Below are positions 1 through 12,042 of a DNA stretch of 64,000 bases, one piece after another. Source of the DNA: Clarkia xantiana subsp. parviflora (taxonomy: Eukaryota; Streptophyta; Magnoliopsida; Myrtales; Onagraceae); the NCBI GenBank assembly GCA_036873135.1, contig JAPTYO010000005.1, forward strand, positions 10,456,166 through 10,520,165. Reading direction: 5' to 3'. Position numbers and translations under genes: made by a program. How positions within the stretch are numbered: the first letter of the stretch is position 1; each line of letters begins with the position of its first letter. Below the pieces are notes generated by a model. It was not told the DNA's origin. It worked only from the letters and a program-made list of their open reading frames with translations, and did no database searches.

Positions 1-1610
1 GAATTTGTTGAAAGCGCAACTTAATAACGATTTTTTTAATCCAGCTAGCTAAGGAAAACTGCTTCTGAATCTGAAGGATGCGGTATGCACATGCCAAATA
101 TTCATATTTTAGCCGCGGTGTCAGTAATGATTGTGATCAGAGAGGCTTTGTGTCATTGTGTGTGTACACCACCCAACCTCCTCTCTATTGTTTGAACGTT
201 TTAGTTTAAACTTTTTATTTATCGTATATATATATATATCTTTGACACAAAAAAAAACCTTTTTATCATCATTCTCTATTTATTAATAATCTATATATAT
301 AAATTTAGGTAGAAAGAGATTACCATATGCAATGTGAAGCTGGGAATTTTCTAATTATCTCCATCTGATGCATGAGCTATGGGTTTTCAGTCCACCGATA
401 ATCCAGCTGCGGGTTGGAAAACGAGCTCAGTCTTCAGGCACCTAAGAGTCTGCCATTTGAAGTCTACCTGACGGTTCAGATACCCACCAGTCTGAGGTTT
501 GAAGTCGGTGATGAACAACGGTACCGAAGAGTCGGAGTTTGCCTTGGTTCAGGTTCCAGGGTTTGGGTTCCGACGCATCCATGTTCAATTCACCCAATCT
601 ATATAATTCGCTTCCTCGACTCATCAACAAACTCAACAACATCGTTTCCGCTTCCTCGACTCAGCAAACTCAACAGAATCACTCCTGGGTCCAGGTTCTC
701 TTTCATAATCTGTTAATCACCCCATCTTCTCCTTCCTGCACCTCCAGCGACGACCCCCCTTCTTGATCGGCGACGATTGGGTATGAGTCTTCAATCGGCA
801 ACAATTGGGTATGGGCATGGCTGTGATTTTTTGTTCTTTTACAAGTTTTTGTCAATTTCAGAGAAAATCCGAGTAACCGGTCTATTTTACCGCAAACTCG
901 GTTAGGGTTTTCTGCACTGCGGCAATGCAGATCGTTTAGGAGCGAGGATGGAGACAGAGAGGTGGAAGAAGGTGGCTATCCAAAGGTGGAATCACTGAAG
1001 ATTTGCTGGAGATTCACCATTACAGTGTTTGCTCGAATACACAATTTCTAAGGTGGAAGTGTTCGTGATTTCTCTTTGTAAAGGTAAAGTGCTTAATCTT
1101 CTTCTCTTGAATGATCTTCGATTCAGATGTGGCTCTAATTTGGATTTGAGGTATGAAACCCATAACCTATCCAGATTCAAAAAAGTTATATTTAAAAAAA
1201 TTACAAGAGTAGTTATTGAAGTTAGCTCAGGTAATCCAGATATCAATTTGTTCGATTTTGGGTAAAATGTCTCCTTTTCGAGGTAATGTCATCGCCTGAT
1301 ATAATTTTGCTATTTTGGAGGTTCATTTATGTATGTATGATTAATTGTGTGTTTGTTTTTACGTAGGAATTCGGTTTGAAGCTTTTAGTGAGGTTATTAT
1401 GTTGAAGTGCAAAAGATGATAGAGTACACATGTAATTATGATATCTCTAGTGATCTAAACTCATTGTGCTATATATCTCTATTTATTCGGTTTTGCAGAA
1501 CTTCTCATCTGTTGAGCGAGTCTACCTTTATAGGAAACAGTTTAGACGATTTGGAAATAAATAACAGGTATCTGCATACTTTCTAAATCATCTTCTTCTT
1601 CTTGGTTATT
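1..1610. other. AT-rich DNA without a supported gene
   Basis: Open frames here are short (at most about 100 codons), overlap on both strands and match no family I know. The pyrimidine-rich stretch at about 600-770 could be an old promoter or 5' UTR, but no exon chain with start, splice sites and stop follows it. A TA-rich block lies at about 225-300. Nothing further is supported. Confidence 0.5.
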
Positions 1611-1688
1611 TTCTGCTTCCAGGACTTATGTATGAAACACAGCTCACATTTGAACTGCAATTCAAAGTTTTGTCTGGTATGATTTGAT
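1611..1688 (+). repeat. Dispersed direct repeat, copy 1
   Basis: About 78 bp beginning TTCTGCTTCCAGGACT recurs about 610 bp downstream at 2224-2301 in the same orientation with roughly ten differences. Both copies run into GGTATGATTTGAT. This is an old local duplication of unknown origin. Confidence 0.7.
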
Positions 1689-2223
1689 ATGGAGCACATA
1701 TTCAAAGACTAATATAACTGAGTTAATTATAAATTGATTTATCTGTATTTGAGAGCAGGATCCATTTGGATTAATTTTAGTAGGGTATGATTGTAGGAGG
1801 CGATATATTGAATTCAAATTAGAGGGAACTCAATGATGTTGGGTGAGAGTATTAAATATGTACAAGCAACAACAACTGAGGTGAGATATTTTATTATTAT
1901 AAAGATTAACTCTTTTTAATTACTATGAGCATCACTTGCTTCGCTTTTAATTATTTTTCATCACTTCTGACTACAACTGCTTGCTTTAGATGATAATGAT
2001 GACTTGAATGTACATGTACTACATTTGAATTTGATACTAGCCATAATTTACTGTTAGCTTCACATACCAACAAAGCAAGAAAAAAAGCTTTGGTTTTGAT
2101 TCTCCATGCTAATACTAAAATGGTGAATTGATCAGTCTATTTTAGCAAAGGTTCCTTGGAGCAGTTCCCTTGTTTTAGGACAACCCGGATACTTATCAAA
2201 TCATCATATTTGTCGTGGTTCCT

Positions 2224-2301
2224 TTCTGCTTCCAGGACTCGAGTATGAAACACAACTCACATTTAGACTGCAATTCCAACTTCTGTTTGGTATGATTTGA
2301 T
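2224..2301 (+). repeat. Dispersed direct repeat, copy 2
   Basis: Second copy of the 78-bp segment at 1611-1688, sharing AGTATGAAACACA/CTCACATTT-type blocks. The DNA between and after the copies (1689-3980) is AT-rich and has no supported gene. Confidence 0.7.
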
Positions 2302-3980
2302 TCAATTATTGTGTGATCTCTCTGTATCCATGTGTTGTTTATGGTTTTATCTAGATTCTTGATTGTGGAAATGGTATATAAATTGTATTAAATGAGAGGG
2401 GCATAATTTAAAAAAAAAAAATATATATATTATCTCTTTATGTTGTATTGCATTGTGAGTATCATCAATTGAATGAGTATATACAATAGATTATGCTGCA
2501 GATAAGGTATGGGTTGTCTCACATAATATTATACAATAAATAGGATTCTAACGATAGATAAGAGATAAAGTAAAGTCCTAAGGGCTACCAATAGTAGGTA
2601 ATACTCTAATAATATAATCATAAAATGTTTACTTTTTTACTTCAATAGTTGCTGATAACCATTAACGGTGAAACATATGATACCATATTTGATATTATGT
2701 CAAGAGAGGTGGATATAAAGCAGAACTTGCAATCTATCCACTGCCTTATGGCTTGCTGTTTCAAGTCACAAAGAGTTCACTTATTCACTTAATTATTGAA
2801 CATGGAATATTCTGTACTGGAAGATCATCTAATACTCTGAACCTCCAGGCACTCACTCCTCGATGTTTCATCTCATAACTTCATGAATGGTAATTTTCCA
2901 TCACTCCTTCCAATTCTTAAATTTGTTCATCATAGTCAATAATCTGCATGATCTTGAATTTTCTTCTTTACTGATGCTCTATGTTGACTTGCTATGTTGC
3001 TCTTTTAAATATCGATTATACATTTTCATCCATTCTTCATTGATTTTTCTTTTTTAATTATGGTCTTGGTAGCTGTGTGGACAAGGTAGTTTAGTTAGGA
3101 ATGACCAGTGGCTCAGTTTTGATTGCACGAGGTGACTTATTACATCGTTGTGCCTATAAGAATATTAGAGTGAGTTTTCGAATGGGTATTTTTCTTTTGA
3201 TGAATTCTTCGCATGGATGGAATGTAGATATTCATAACTTTTGAGTTTTGTTGTATTATTTGACAGTGGTGGTTTCATACCTGAAGTAAATTAATACAAC
3301 TTCTATTGATGTGAATTCGACCCGGTTATTGGTGGACAAATGATGCATGTCTAAGTACTACACTTTCCTTTAACCTGATTGAAGAACATATACAGATGGA
3401 AATGTTGAAGAAAGGGAGCCTGACTATTTAAGAGTCTTCTTGGGGTTGAACTTCATTTTTGTTTTTACTAAAATTTAAAAAGTGTAATAGAATTTTAAAC
3501 ATTTTAAGATAGTAGCATGGAGTAAACTCTTATACTAGAGTTGTAATTACATAATATAATATAAGATATTATTTTTTTTTGTTTGCCAAAAGATAAGATA
3601 TTCAATAAGCAAAGTTGTTTTAATATAAGTTTTTTCATCAACCCGTTGTATCTGACAAATTTTTTTTCGTTAATTTGTATAATAATCAACATACTCACTT
3701 TTTGTTTGTGCTGGCAATTTAGTGGAGCAAAAATTTGTCTATATCACCGTTTGGAGCATAGGTGGATTTCTTCAATTAATTAGTCTTTTTTAGGCCAACT
3801 TCTACTAATTTAATTATTGAAAATCTTGACTCTGAACTTATTTCATGTAGATTAATCTTTAAAGAATAAATTATATAATTTACTAAATATTACATATAGG
3901 CATACAACTGTGATATAAAAAATTAATCGTTATAACTTTAATCACTTTATCTTATTAACTTTTCATACCACGCATATCAC
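2302..3980. other. AT-rich intergenic DNA
   Basis: No open frame above about 66 codons, no recognised domain and no clear transposon end. I see nothing here to annotate. Confidence 0.5.
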
Positions 3981-3997
3981 CCCGCACGTTGTGCGGG
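3981..3997. repeat. Perfect GC-rich hairpin in AT-rich DNA
   Basis: CCCGCAC-GTT-GTGCGGG: 7-bp perfect arms around a 3-nt loop in otherwise AT-rich sequence. Similar short CCCG(T/C)GC palindromes are scattered through plant genomes, often at transposon remnants. I could not identify a host element. Confidence 0.6.
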
Positions 3998-4068
3998 TAA
4001 TGTCCTCTAAAAAATAATAAATACTTATTTTCTAATTATTGAAATAAATGATACAATAATAACGGTAT

Positions 4069-4070
<2 letters not shown>

Positions 4071-4111
<41 letters not shown>
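4071..4111. repeat. (TAA)n microsatellite
   Basis: About 13-14 uninterrupted AAT/TAA units. Short open frames crossing it on the minus strand read as poly-Ile and are artefacts. Confidence 0.95.
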
Positions 4112-4114
<3 letters not shown>

Positions 4115-5037
4115 CGCATCTAATATACTGAGAAATGCCTAACAAAATAATTAAATTTTTCAACACTTCGCATTGTGAAACAACCATATTTTCTAAGTGA
4201 TAGATCCTAATTTGTCGGGGTGGCTCATTAAGGACTTGTGATGTATCGAGTCGCCGTACTCCCATCTGCAAGAAGGGACAGACTCGGGGCGGGCCCGACG
4301 ATCCCTTTCCAACGGTCAAATTAGTAACCGGAAGTAAAGAGGAGAGATCACTAGTATGCATGTAAGCATGTAAATTAGAGAGAGTAGAGAGTGGTAAATG
4401 TATATAACTCGAGTTATCCTGTTAGTTTGTATGTGTTATTACCTGTCGTGGGATTCACCCTTTTTTATGACTCTGTTCTTGTTATGGTGATGGTGGTAGT
4501 GTATTCATAGGGATCCCAGCGGCTCCGGACCCTATTTTAGTAGGCCTCATAATGGCCGAATCTCATCATGAGATTTTACTCATGATGATATATGGGGAGT
4601 ATGTAGTAGTCTCAGTGATAGACATTTTTCACTTCCTACTTATTTTAGCTCGTACGTCTGTCAGGCTATAGTGTCAATGAATAAGCTAGGGAAAAAATCG
4701 TGTAAGATCTGATGCCCTGGAAGCTGTGCGCGAGGGTTTTACTGGTGAACTCATATGGAACCACGTACGGGCGTTGAGTGTTCCCAAGTAAAGTCTTAAG
4801 GTTTGTGTGATAAAGGCTTTACGACCTTGTAATGTGTTTATGACTGGAGCGTTGTTCTTTTAGTGCTAACTATGATGTGTTGTCTTCTGTTTGGAACAAA
4901 GGCCATATGATGCGTGGGCCAACAGCCGTTTAGGCATTGGCCTTTCTGTAGGGTGTGCGCCCTCGTGGTTGTCATGTGACTAGGCACATATCTATATTTT
5001 GCACATATCTATAAGTTGCACCCTTGCGGTGCGTGAG
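4112..5037. other. DNA flanking element A, left side, unclassified
   Basis: GC-richer than the DNA to its left and without a coding frame. Element A interrupted this sequence, so 4112-5042 and 12643-14967 were once contiguous. Character and length suggest an older repeat, but I see no LTR, PBS or protein motif that classifies it. Confidence 0.4.
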
Positions 5038-5042
5038 TGATA

Positions 5043-5644
5043 TGTTAGATAACGGGGAGTAATCACCACGGAAACTAAATCACGGTACGTGCTAGTAATC
5101 GAAATTACGTAGCGAAAGATTTACACATACATTTACAGTTGTCCGTAGACCCAAGATCTTCGCATGAGGGAGTTCACGATCCTCCGGTCGGCACCCGTAG
5201 GGGTTCTTGTGAAGGAAGCCCTATGTGATATATTCTCCAAAGCAAAGCCTCTGATCGATTCTTGGCAAGGGGACAGTTCTCCGGAGTGTTTGCTCGAAGG
5301 AAAATTGGCACACCCTAGGTGTTGATATGGTTCGGCCGAAACTATAGTGTGCGGAGGAGGGTTTTCCTCTCTAAAAACACTCCAATGAAGGATTAAAGAT
5401 TAACCATAAAAATCCCCTAACACCATGTATTTATAGGAGGAGTAAAGTGTGGACAAAAGTCCACTTTACCCACCTTAATCTTTCGGCCGACCATGTATAA
5501 GGGAGGCCCATATTTTGGGCCTCTCATGTCAATTGGGATTTGGGTCAGGCCCAAATACCCTAATGTGACATTTACCCAATTAACTTAGGTAACATGTACA
5601 TATAATGGGCTTCCATTTACGGCGCCCATCACCATATGCTTACA
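5043..5644 (-). repeat. 3' LTR of element A
   Basis: A 602-bp LTR, the left end of A. It carries the family hairpin at about 5442-5469 followed (minus strand) by a TATAAATA box. Its right edge abuts the polypurine tract, which identifies it as the 3' LTR. Confidence 0.95.
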
Positions 5645-5654
5645 GCTCCCACTC
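5645..5654 (-). promoter_or_regulatory. Polypurine tract of element A
   Basis: On the minus strand this reads GAGTGGGAGC immediately before TGTAAGCATATGG at the LTR start. It is the plus-strand DNA primer site, and the same tract precedes the 3' LTRs of B and C. The 3' tail of A (5655-6083) is only about 430 bp, against about 1.1 kb in B and C, so A has lost much of it. Confidence 0.85.
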
Positions 5655-6083
5655 GTCGGAATGAGACGGTGTCTGTTAATGTATTGTCATCCAAATCTGC
5701 ATCAACATTTCCTTCCTTCGATCTGGTCCTTGCTACCGAGCAGTTCATACGAGGTTTGCCATACGACCGGCGGATACGAGGTGTGCCGTACGATCGACAT
5801 CAACATTTCCTTCCTTCGATCTGGTCATTCCTTCCTTAGCCAGCCTTGCTTATTAGAGGCCTCCCTCCACCGCAAGACGATCGTACCTGTGTGACGAGAT
5901 AAGGCCCACATTCGACATAGTTTTGGCAGAGGATTGCGTCCTCCTACGACTTAGTTTATTGACCGAAAATTTGATGTAATCAAAACATTATGACGTTGAT
6001 AGATCATAAACTCAATTGCAATTTTTTCGTTTAAAAAATGTAACTTCCAATTATGAAAATGTTATCACAGATACATGCCATAT

Positions 6084-6946
6084 CTAAACCCTACGCAATC
6101 CAAGCAGTTTTACATGCTTTTCGAATATCTCCCTGCGTAGTGGTTTAGTTAATGGATCCGCAATCATATTATCAGTGGACAAGTATTCCATAGTGATTAT
6201 ATTGTCTTCTACCATATATTTAGCATAAAAGTATTTCACATCAATGTGTTTGGTCCTACTATGGTACTTCGGATTCTTTACTGCCGCAATGGTTGCTTGA
6301 CTGTCAGAGAACACCTTCACAGGCTTACTCCTGACGTCACCATATAGCAGCGCAGTGAGAAGCCTTTTCAGCCAGACCGCCTCCTGTGGGTTCTTAGAGA
6401 CAGCTACGAATTCTGATTCCATCGTTGACAGCGCGACACAGGTTTGCTTCTTGCTCGTCCATGAAATGGCGGCATCGGCAAGGAGAAACACTCCTCCTGT
6501 GGTGGACTTACGATCATCCGGATCGCCACCATGGTCGGCGTCACTGTAACCGGTCAATTCTAACTTCCCGCTCTCATAGCACAGTGCGTAGTCGGTAGTA
6601 CCTTTTAGATAACGAATTATTCGTTTTACAACTTTTAAATGTTGATAGCCAGGATCTGATTTTAAACGTGCTACTAGGCCCACGGCGTAACTGATATCTG
6701 GACGAGTGCACTGCATGATGTACATTAAACTACAAACCATGCTTAAATACTCTGCACCCTTCATCTGTTCATGCTCTTCCAGGTTCTTGGGGCCGTCACG
6801 TTTTGACAGTGCGCACCCAAACACCACTGGCGTATCCACGGGTTTGGTATCCTGCAACCGAACCTTTTCAACAGCTTGTTGATATAGGCTTCTTGAGACA
6901 TACATAATTTCCGGGTAGCCCGATCTCTAGCAATTTTAATGCCCAA
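6084..6946 (-). pseudogene. Element A RT C-terminus and RNase H, frameshifted
   Basis: Copia-type RNase H preceded by the connection domain. Visible motifs are YSDADHGGDPDDRKSTTG with the first catalytic Asp, STMESEFVA with the acidic pair, FSDSQATIAA, and the C-terminal IADPLTKPLRREIF. Within 6084-6905 the frame is open for 273 codons to the natural stop. The upstream connection segment (AYINKLLKRF) lies in another frame (6761-6946), so at least one frameshift falls near 6850-6870 and another near 6950. Of the copia RNase H genes in the window this is among the least damaged. Confidence 0.92.
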
Positions 6947-6958
6947 GATGTGCGTGGC

Positions 6959-7496
6959 CTATCTCATGTCTTTCATCTCAAATACAGATGCTAACCAGGA
7001 CTTTGACTTATTCATGAAACTCACGTCGTTCGCAGCAATGAGTAAGTCGTCCACGTATAAGGTTAAGATGACATACTTAGACACGGAGGTCTTATAATAC
7101 ATGCACGGATCCTCGTGAAGATTCACGAATCCATTTCTTACGATTTCCTCATGGAATCTGCGGTACCATTGCCGTGACGACTGTTTAAGATCGTAGATGG
7201 ACTTTTGGAGTTTACAAACTTTACGTTCGTTACCAGGAGTAATGAAACCCTTCGGTTGCTCCATGTATATCTCTTCCTCCAGGTTTCCGTGGAGGAATGC
7301 GGTCTTAACATCCATTTGGTGCAGCTCGTGATCGAGACTTGCGACCAGGACCATAAGTGACCCTAAACGTGGTTTTACGCACAGTCAATGAGTTTGTTTT
7401 GTCAAAATCCACTCCGTGAAATTGGGTAAGTCCTTTCGCAATAACTCGTTTTATCCGACATTTCCCATCAGCGGTGAGCCTTCTTTCAGGGCTCAC
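6959..7496 (-). pseudogene. Element A reverse transcriptase, broken
   Basis: Copia reverse transcriptase core: HQMDVKTAFLHGNLEEEIYM, then KLQKSIYDLKQSSRQWY, then the catalytic YVDD box at 7046-7057 inside LTLYVDDLLIAAND. The frame from 7354 to 6959 is open. The N-terminal part (GKCRIKRVIAKG, HGVDF) is in another frame and has indels. RT would copy element RNA in cytoplasmic particles. This copy cannot make a complete enzyme. Confidence 0.92.
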
Positions 7497-8260
7497 CTTA
7501 TCCTTGTGCCCATGTGGTTAGCAGGTAAATCAACTATAGACTATAATATCTTTCATTTAAGGCGATCTCTCTCTTTTATTATTTTCCTCCATTTCTCCAC
7601 TTGAGGTCTTTCCAATGTTGTCAACAGTTATTAGAGTTAGGTTTTCACCCTACTCGATGGGATACTTCTTGGAGAAGTTCGATGCCTTTGACTTTCGTCT
7701 AGGCTTGTTTATCCCATCTTTAGTCTGAACGTCTCTCCCACTCGGAATAATGCCTCTTATCGGAGAATCGCTTCCATTGGGAGCCATTCTCCCACTCAGA
7801 ACAATGCTTCTTATCGGAGCATCGTTTCTATTGGGAACAAGAGTAGTGCTAGAACAATTCCTTGATCACTAGGATCTGGAACCAAGTTTGGTCAGTTCAC
7901 TCCCACTGGAAACAATGGGTAGTTTAGGTGGTTTTGTCATTCCTGGTTCAGCAATTTGACCATCATGTTCAACTTGATTCGTCTCAACAACAACAGTGAT
8001 TGTGCGTGGTAGGGTTTATTCCTCCCACTGGATTTATTATGAAAATGTCCCCATTCTCATTTACCATGTCATTCACTTGAGTTGCTGGTTTCAAATCTCT
8101 CCCACTCAAATTAAGTAGGACCTAATTGTCTGTTATATCCCGCTCCGTTTTGATCAAGACTACATTATTTTTTAAACTGTGTATGCATCGGAAAATTTGT
8201 CTTCTTAGTGATGTAATGTCTCATGTACGACCATGACACCATTTACCCCAAGCTTTAAAC
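7497..8260 (-). other. Element A integrase-to-RT linker, decayed
   Basis: Matches, in reverse complement, the segment before RT in B (16785-17520), C (52590-53300) and D (61140-61830). It is a Pro/Ser/Gly-rich linker with repeated blocks of the type CCCAGTGGGAGTGATGCTCCG. No long frame survives. It marks the left edge of what remains of the integrase C-terminus. Confidence 0.75.
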
Positions 8261-9319
8261 ATGTATTTTCTAAGAGTAGGAATCGAACTCTTGTCCTAAA
8301 TACGTGTTCAGTGCGCATGTTCATGTCGCATGATGATATGATTTAACTCATCATCATCCTTTAGCTTCTGATGGCGGCGTGTTTTACCCATTTATTGGAA
8401 CGCAGTTTTATATGTATGTGAATCATCTATCATCATCCCATATGGAAAGTATGATAGAGTGACTCTAATATTATGTATATAAACTGTGTTACTTGAATTG
8501 TGTTATTTAATTTGAATGCCTAGCCTGACTTATCGTTCAAGGCGTTTGGAAGGAAAATTGTTTAACCGACTTCATCCTTCTCCATTTGCAAACTTATCTC
8601 AGAGGTATTATCCCATCTCTGAACTGAGCATCTTAGGTTTTCACCTTATGCGTCAGTTGATACTCTTACAAGGTCGTGGTGGCTTTTCAAGCCCACTTCG
8701 TACCATTGTAGACGTTATCAATAAGTTATTTCCGGAGGAATGCAAATTCAGCACTTCATTATTCAAACACTTCATCATTAAATTCGTATTTTGAAACGAT
8801 GTGTTCTGTCTTTCGAGGTCCACTTGCGCAAGGCGCAATTTACTCTAGTTTTAACCCTTGGTTAAATCGTTTCATTTCTGAATTTAATTTTAATTTAATC
8901 AAATCGGTTTCAAACATGATCATTATCATTACATTTTATTTCATTCAATGGAGTATTAATAAAGAAAGATATAAGCAATATATATATATATAAGCAATGC
9001 ATCAAACAACTAATAAAGAGGATCGAATAGCTTAAGGAATGGTAATCAATACTATGACCGAGCATTCGTTATGTGCTCAAAAAACAAATGTTTCTTATGT
9101 TTAAAGGAACATTATTATCATCATGTATCTTTTACTGAAAATCAAGAAGATGTTCATATAGCAAAGCAAATAGAGATAAAGTCTTTCATTCAATATTTAT
9201 ATCTTCGGGGCAAGTTCCTCAGGTTTGTGCTTGTTCTCCTTCTCGGTTCTGTAATCCATAAAGATAAATTGAATTACTCTCGAGTAAGAGGAGTCCTAGA
9301 AGAACTTATGAGGTTATCA
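8261..9319 (-). other. Non-coding module replacing protease-integrase in A
   Basis: Lies exactly where protease and integrase should be. The part at 8516-8690 is clearly homologous, in reverse complement, to 60730-60899 of element D and to about 16380-16560 of B, but not to C. It has no protease DSG motif, no HHCC finger and no DD35E region in any frame. It is about 1 kb, against the roughly 2 kb a copia protease-integrase block would need. Confidence 0.8.
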
Positions 9320-10179
9320 TTATTCTTCAGCACGTACCTTGGGAATATTGGTACAGGAAATAGCAAGGTGTCCTTTCACGCCACACCTAAAACACGTTCG
9401 AGTTTCCTCTCTAAGTGTCTGTTTTGCCTGCCTTTTCTTGCCTCCGAATTGCTTTCGTTTGAAATTCTTCTGAGGTTTCGGAGATAAAGGTTTATTAGCT
9501 TTGAACTGAACTCCTTTGCATTTTCGCTTGCGCTTACCCTTTTGCTCAGCTGGATGCGAGGATGCAAGATGCATTCCGCTCTCGGCTTTTCAGCCTTGAG
9601 ACGATCCTTTTCCAGCTCGAGATGAACTCACACTTTCTCGAGGTCATCGAGTTGAGTGGCATGGGTAAGGTGCATTTTCATGCTATTCTAAGATTCAGGC
9701 AAGGATCAGATCACGCATTGGACCTTCTGTTCGTCGGTCAGGATTTCTCCCGCCTCCTAAAGTTCAGCAAGCATGTTAGACATATGTCTAATATGCTCCT
9801 TCATTGTGTGCTTGGGATTCATCTTGTATGAGTCTAAAGCGATGTTTAACGACCGCTTATGGGCTGTGGAACCATGCTTTAAGACCGCCCACAGGTCCAT
9901 GGCAGACTCATAGTGATCATATCGATAGAGTATGTCATCCTCAAGCAGTGACAACAAGGCTGAACGAATTTCCTGGTCCTTTGCATCCCATTCATCATGG
10001 AATTTCTTCAGTTCTTCCGTGAGGTCTCCCTCCGGCCTGATTTTCTTCGATGTCAAATGCTTCAAACCTCTCAGTTTAGTGATTACCATCCTTGCGCGCT
10101 TATTCCAGATCTTATAATTGTTGCTGTTCAATCTCACCCCCTTATTCATTTGAGAGATAACATTGTTGATCGCAGCCAT
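9320..10179 (-). pseudogene. Element A gag (type 1) with zinc knuckle
   Basis: The start ATG (10179-10177, minus) opens a nucleocapsid protein beginning MAAINNVISQMNKGVRLN, with NYKIWNKRARM, then a UBN2-like gag core (ALLSLLEDDILYRYDHYESA, LDSYKMNPKHTMKEHIRHMSN). After a lysine-rich stretch comes a CCHC knuckle, CFRCGVKGHLAISC, at about 9353-9394. The N-terminal part (9757-10179) and knuckle part (9320-9574) are in separate frames because of indels between them. Gag packages element RNA. Element D carries the same type. Confidence 0.9.
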
Positions 10180-11154
10180 GACTAACACATTGATGATTAT
10201 GCAAAATCAAGGAGACAATAAAATTTTGAGAAAAAATTGCATATATCAAATATCTATTAAGATGGAATCCGACAAATAATGATTCCTCAGTCATCTAAAT
10301 CAACCGAACACCAGTAAACCAATGGAAGATGGCTGTGAAAGAGTTCACATTACCTTCATCTTGTATCCAATAGATCAGTCTTTTAAAACGGTTTTAATCA
10401 CAAATTACCGGAACAGGAATTTTAAAACAAGCATACCCGATCTTGGCGTTCCCAAGGCCATTTTTTTAATTTTGGAAAAATATTCCGATGAATTCACTCA
10501 TGCATATATAATTCTACCATCCATGTAAATTATCATACACCAGTAACATTCATCATACAAACCACACTCATGCTTACGCGTCATGCGTCTAATGTTCCGA
10601 GGAACTCATGCTTGTATATATAATTCTACTTCCAAGTAAATTATCAAATGCAACTACGTCCTCAACATTCTAGCATACGTGTCAAACATGTAACATTCAC
10701 ATCCATCATCATATTTGGCGACTGATTTTTTATTTTAAAATAATTTTAAACATTATGGGCTGATTTGCAATTCATGCTTATATTCAATCACGCAACATTC
10801 TAGACATGAATCCTAGGCATTTCCAACCATCACAGCATGCCTATTCTAGTGTGCATTCCATATATTTAACCAGGGCTCCGCCCACAATATGCAATATCCA
10901 GCTAGCTTGACTCAGTTAAGACAACATTTCTAATTATGCATAAATATATATCGAATAATAAACAGTTGCAGTTCTGCCCACTAATTTAACCACTCCCAAA
11001 TCATGTATCTCCAAGATCCATCCCATAATCGAAACAAGGCATAAATGTTAGCAAACTTTGAGCCATGTGTAGGCCTATTAAGGTTCAAAACATTTGGATT
11101 TTAAAACTTGACCTCCCTATTTTAATTGACTTGAATTCGGTTTTAAAAATACGG

Positions 11155-11310
11155 TTCGGTTCAGTCAATTTCAGTCCGGTTTGGTCCGGTTCGGTTCGGT
11201 CCAGAAAATCCGGTTCAGTCCGGTCCGGTAAAATCCGGTTTTAATTTTAAAATCTGCTTCGGTCCGAACCGGTCCATTGAAAATAGAGTTTACTTCGGTT
11301 CAACACACAA
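11155..11310 (-). repeat. CGGTT-rich repeat tract in leader A
   Basis: Irregular repetition of CGGTTCGGTCCGG-like words. The equivalent tract occurs in the leaders of G (about 36940-37160), C (about 49400-49680) and D (about 57540-57790). Confidence 0.8.
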
Positions 11311-11325
11311 AACCGGTTTGGTTAG

Positions 11326-11328
<3 letters not shown>

Positions 11329-11362
<34 letters not shown>
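11329..11362. repeat. (TA)n microsatellite in leader A
   Basis: About 17 TA units next to the CGGTT tract. Tracts of other lengths sit at or near the same leader position in G, I and C. Confidence 0.95.
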
Positions 11363-11364
<2 letters not shown>

Positions 11365-12029
11365 GCCAATATTACTACATATATATATTTATTGCCATGA
11401 TTCTATCTTTAAGATTAAATCAATCAACAATATATATATGTAAAATTTGGCACATACATATAAATATATATTTTATTTATTGTCAATATCTTAAATAGGG
11501 AAACATATATTAACAATATAATTTCTCAATCTTTTAGGTAACTAAAATCTATCAATAATATCTTTAACTTATTTAAATATGTAGATATATTGATAGTTAT
11601 ATATATCTCTATATATTAATGTGAATCTATCCTAATGTTTCCAATTATAGATATATTATTACTTTGTTTAAAATTAAAATATGGTAAACAATATAATTTA
11701 ATAATGTGGCAGAAAATATTGTTTGCTTGGGGACCAATAAATTAAAAATTTTACCTAAAAATTTCGGCACAAACAAGTAACTGGGAATAAGTGGTTAAAT
11801 TTTAAGATTAAATTTTAATAAAATCTACAATCCAATGTTCAATTTTGATAAATATCACATTTTTCTTGAAGATCATGAACATCAATTTTCCTAAGAACAT
11901 TATGAAAATTTATGACCACACATAAACCAAAATTTCGAAACTTTTTAAAACCAATTTTTAATATTTCGGTCCAAAATTATAAAACTTTCAAGAACATCAA
12001 TTTATAAAAATCATGAACTCCTAACACAG

Positions 12030-12041
12030 GCTCTGATACCA
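12030..12041 (-). promoter_or_regulatory. Primer-binding site, initiator tRNA-Met (A)
   Basis: The minus strand reads TGGTATCAGAGC one base inside the 5' LTR. This is the classical complement of the plant initiator tRNA-Met 3' end used to prime first-strand synthesis in copia elements. Confidence 0.95.
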
Positions 12042-12042
12042 C

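Larger units (their letters stand above)
10180..12029 (-). other. Untranslated leader of element A
   Basis: About 1.85 kb between PBS and gag, unusually long for a copia element, and homologous to the leaders of C, D, G, H and I. It contains a block of CGGTTCGGT-type repeats (about 11155-11310), a (TA)n tract (about 11329-11362) and conserved AT-rich segments. No coding frame is supported. Confidence 0.85.

Noticed and set aside
414..766. Overlapping 60-100-codon frames near the window start
   Set aside because: Three overlapping frames on two strands, low-complexity Ser/Pro content, no family match.
4032..4361. 109-codon minus-strand frame
   Set aside because: Its C-terminal half is poly-Ile from the (TAA)n tract, and the rest has no recognisable motif.
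5636..5894. Two overlapping frames to the right of the A 3' LTR
   Set aside because: They read the non-coding tail of element A on the wrong strand and depend on a local duplication of GACATCAACATTTCC-like text.
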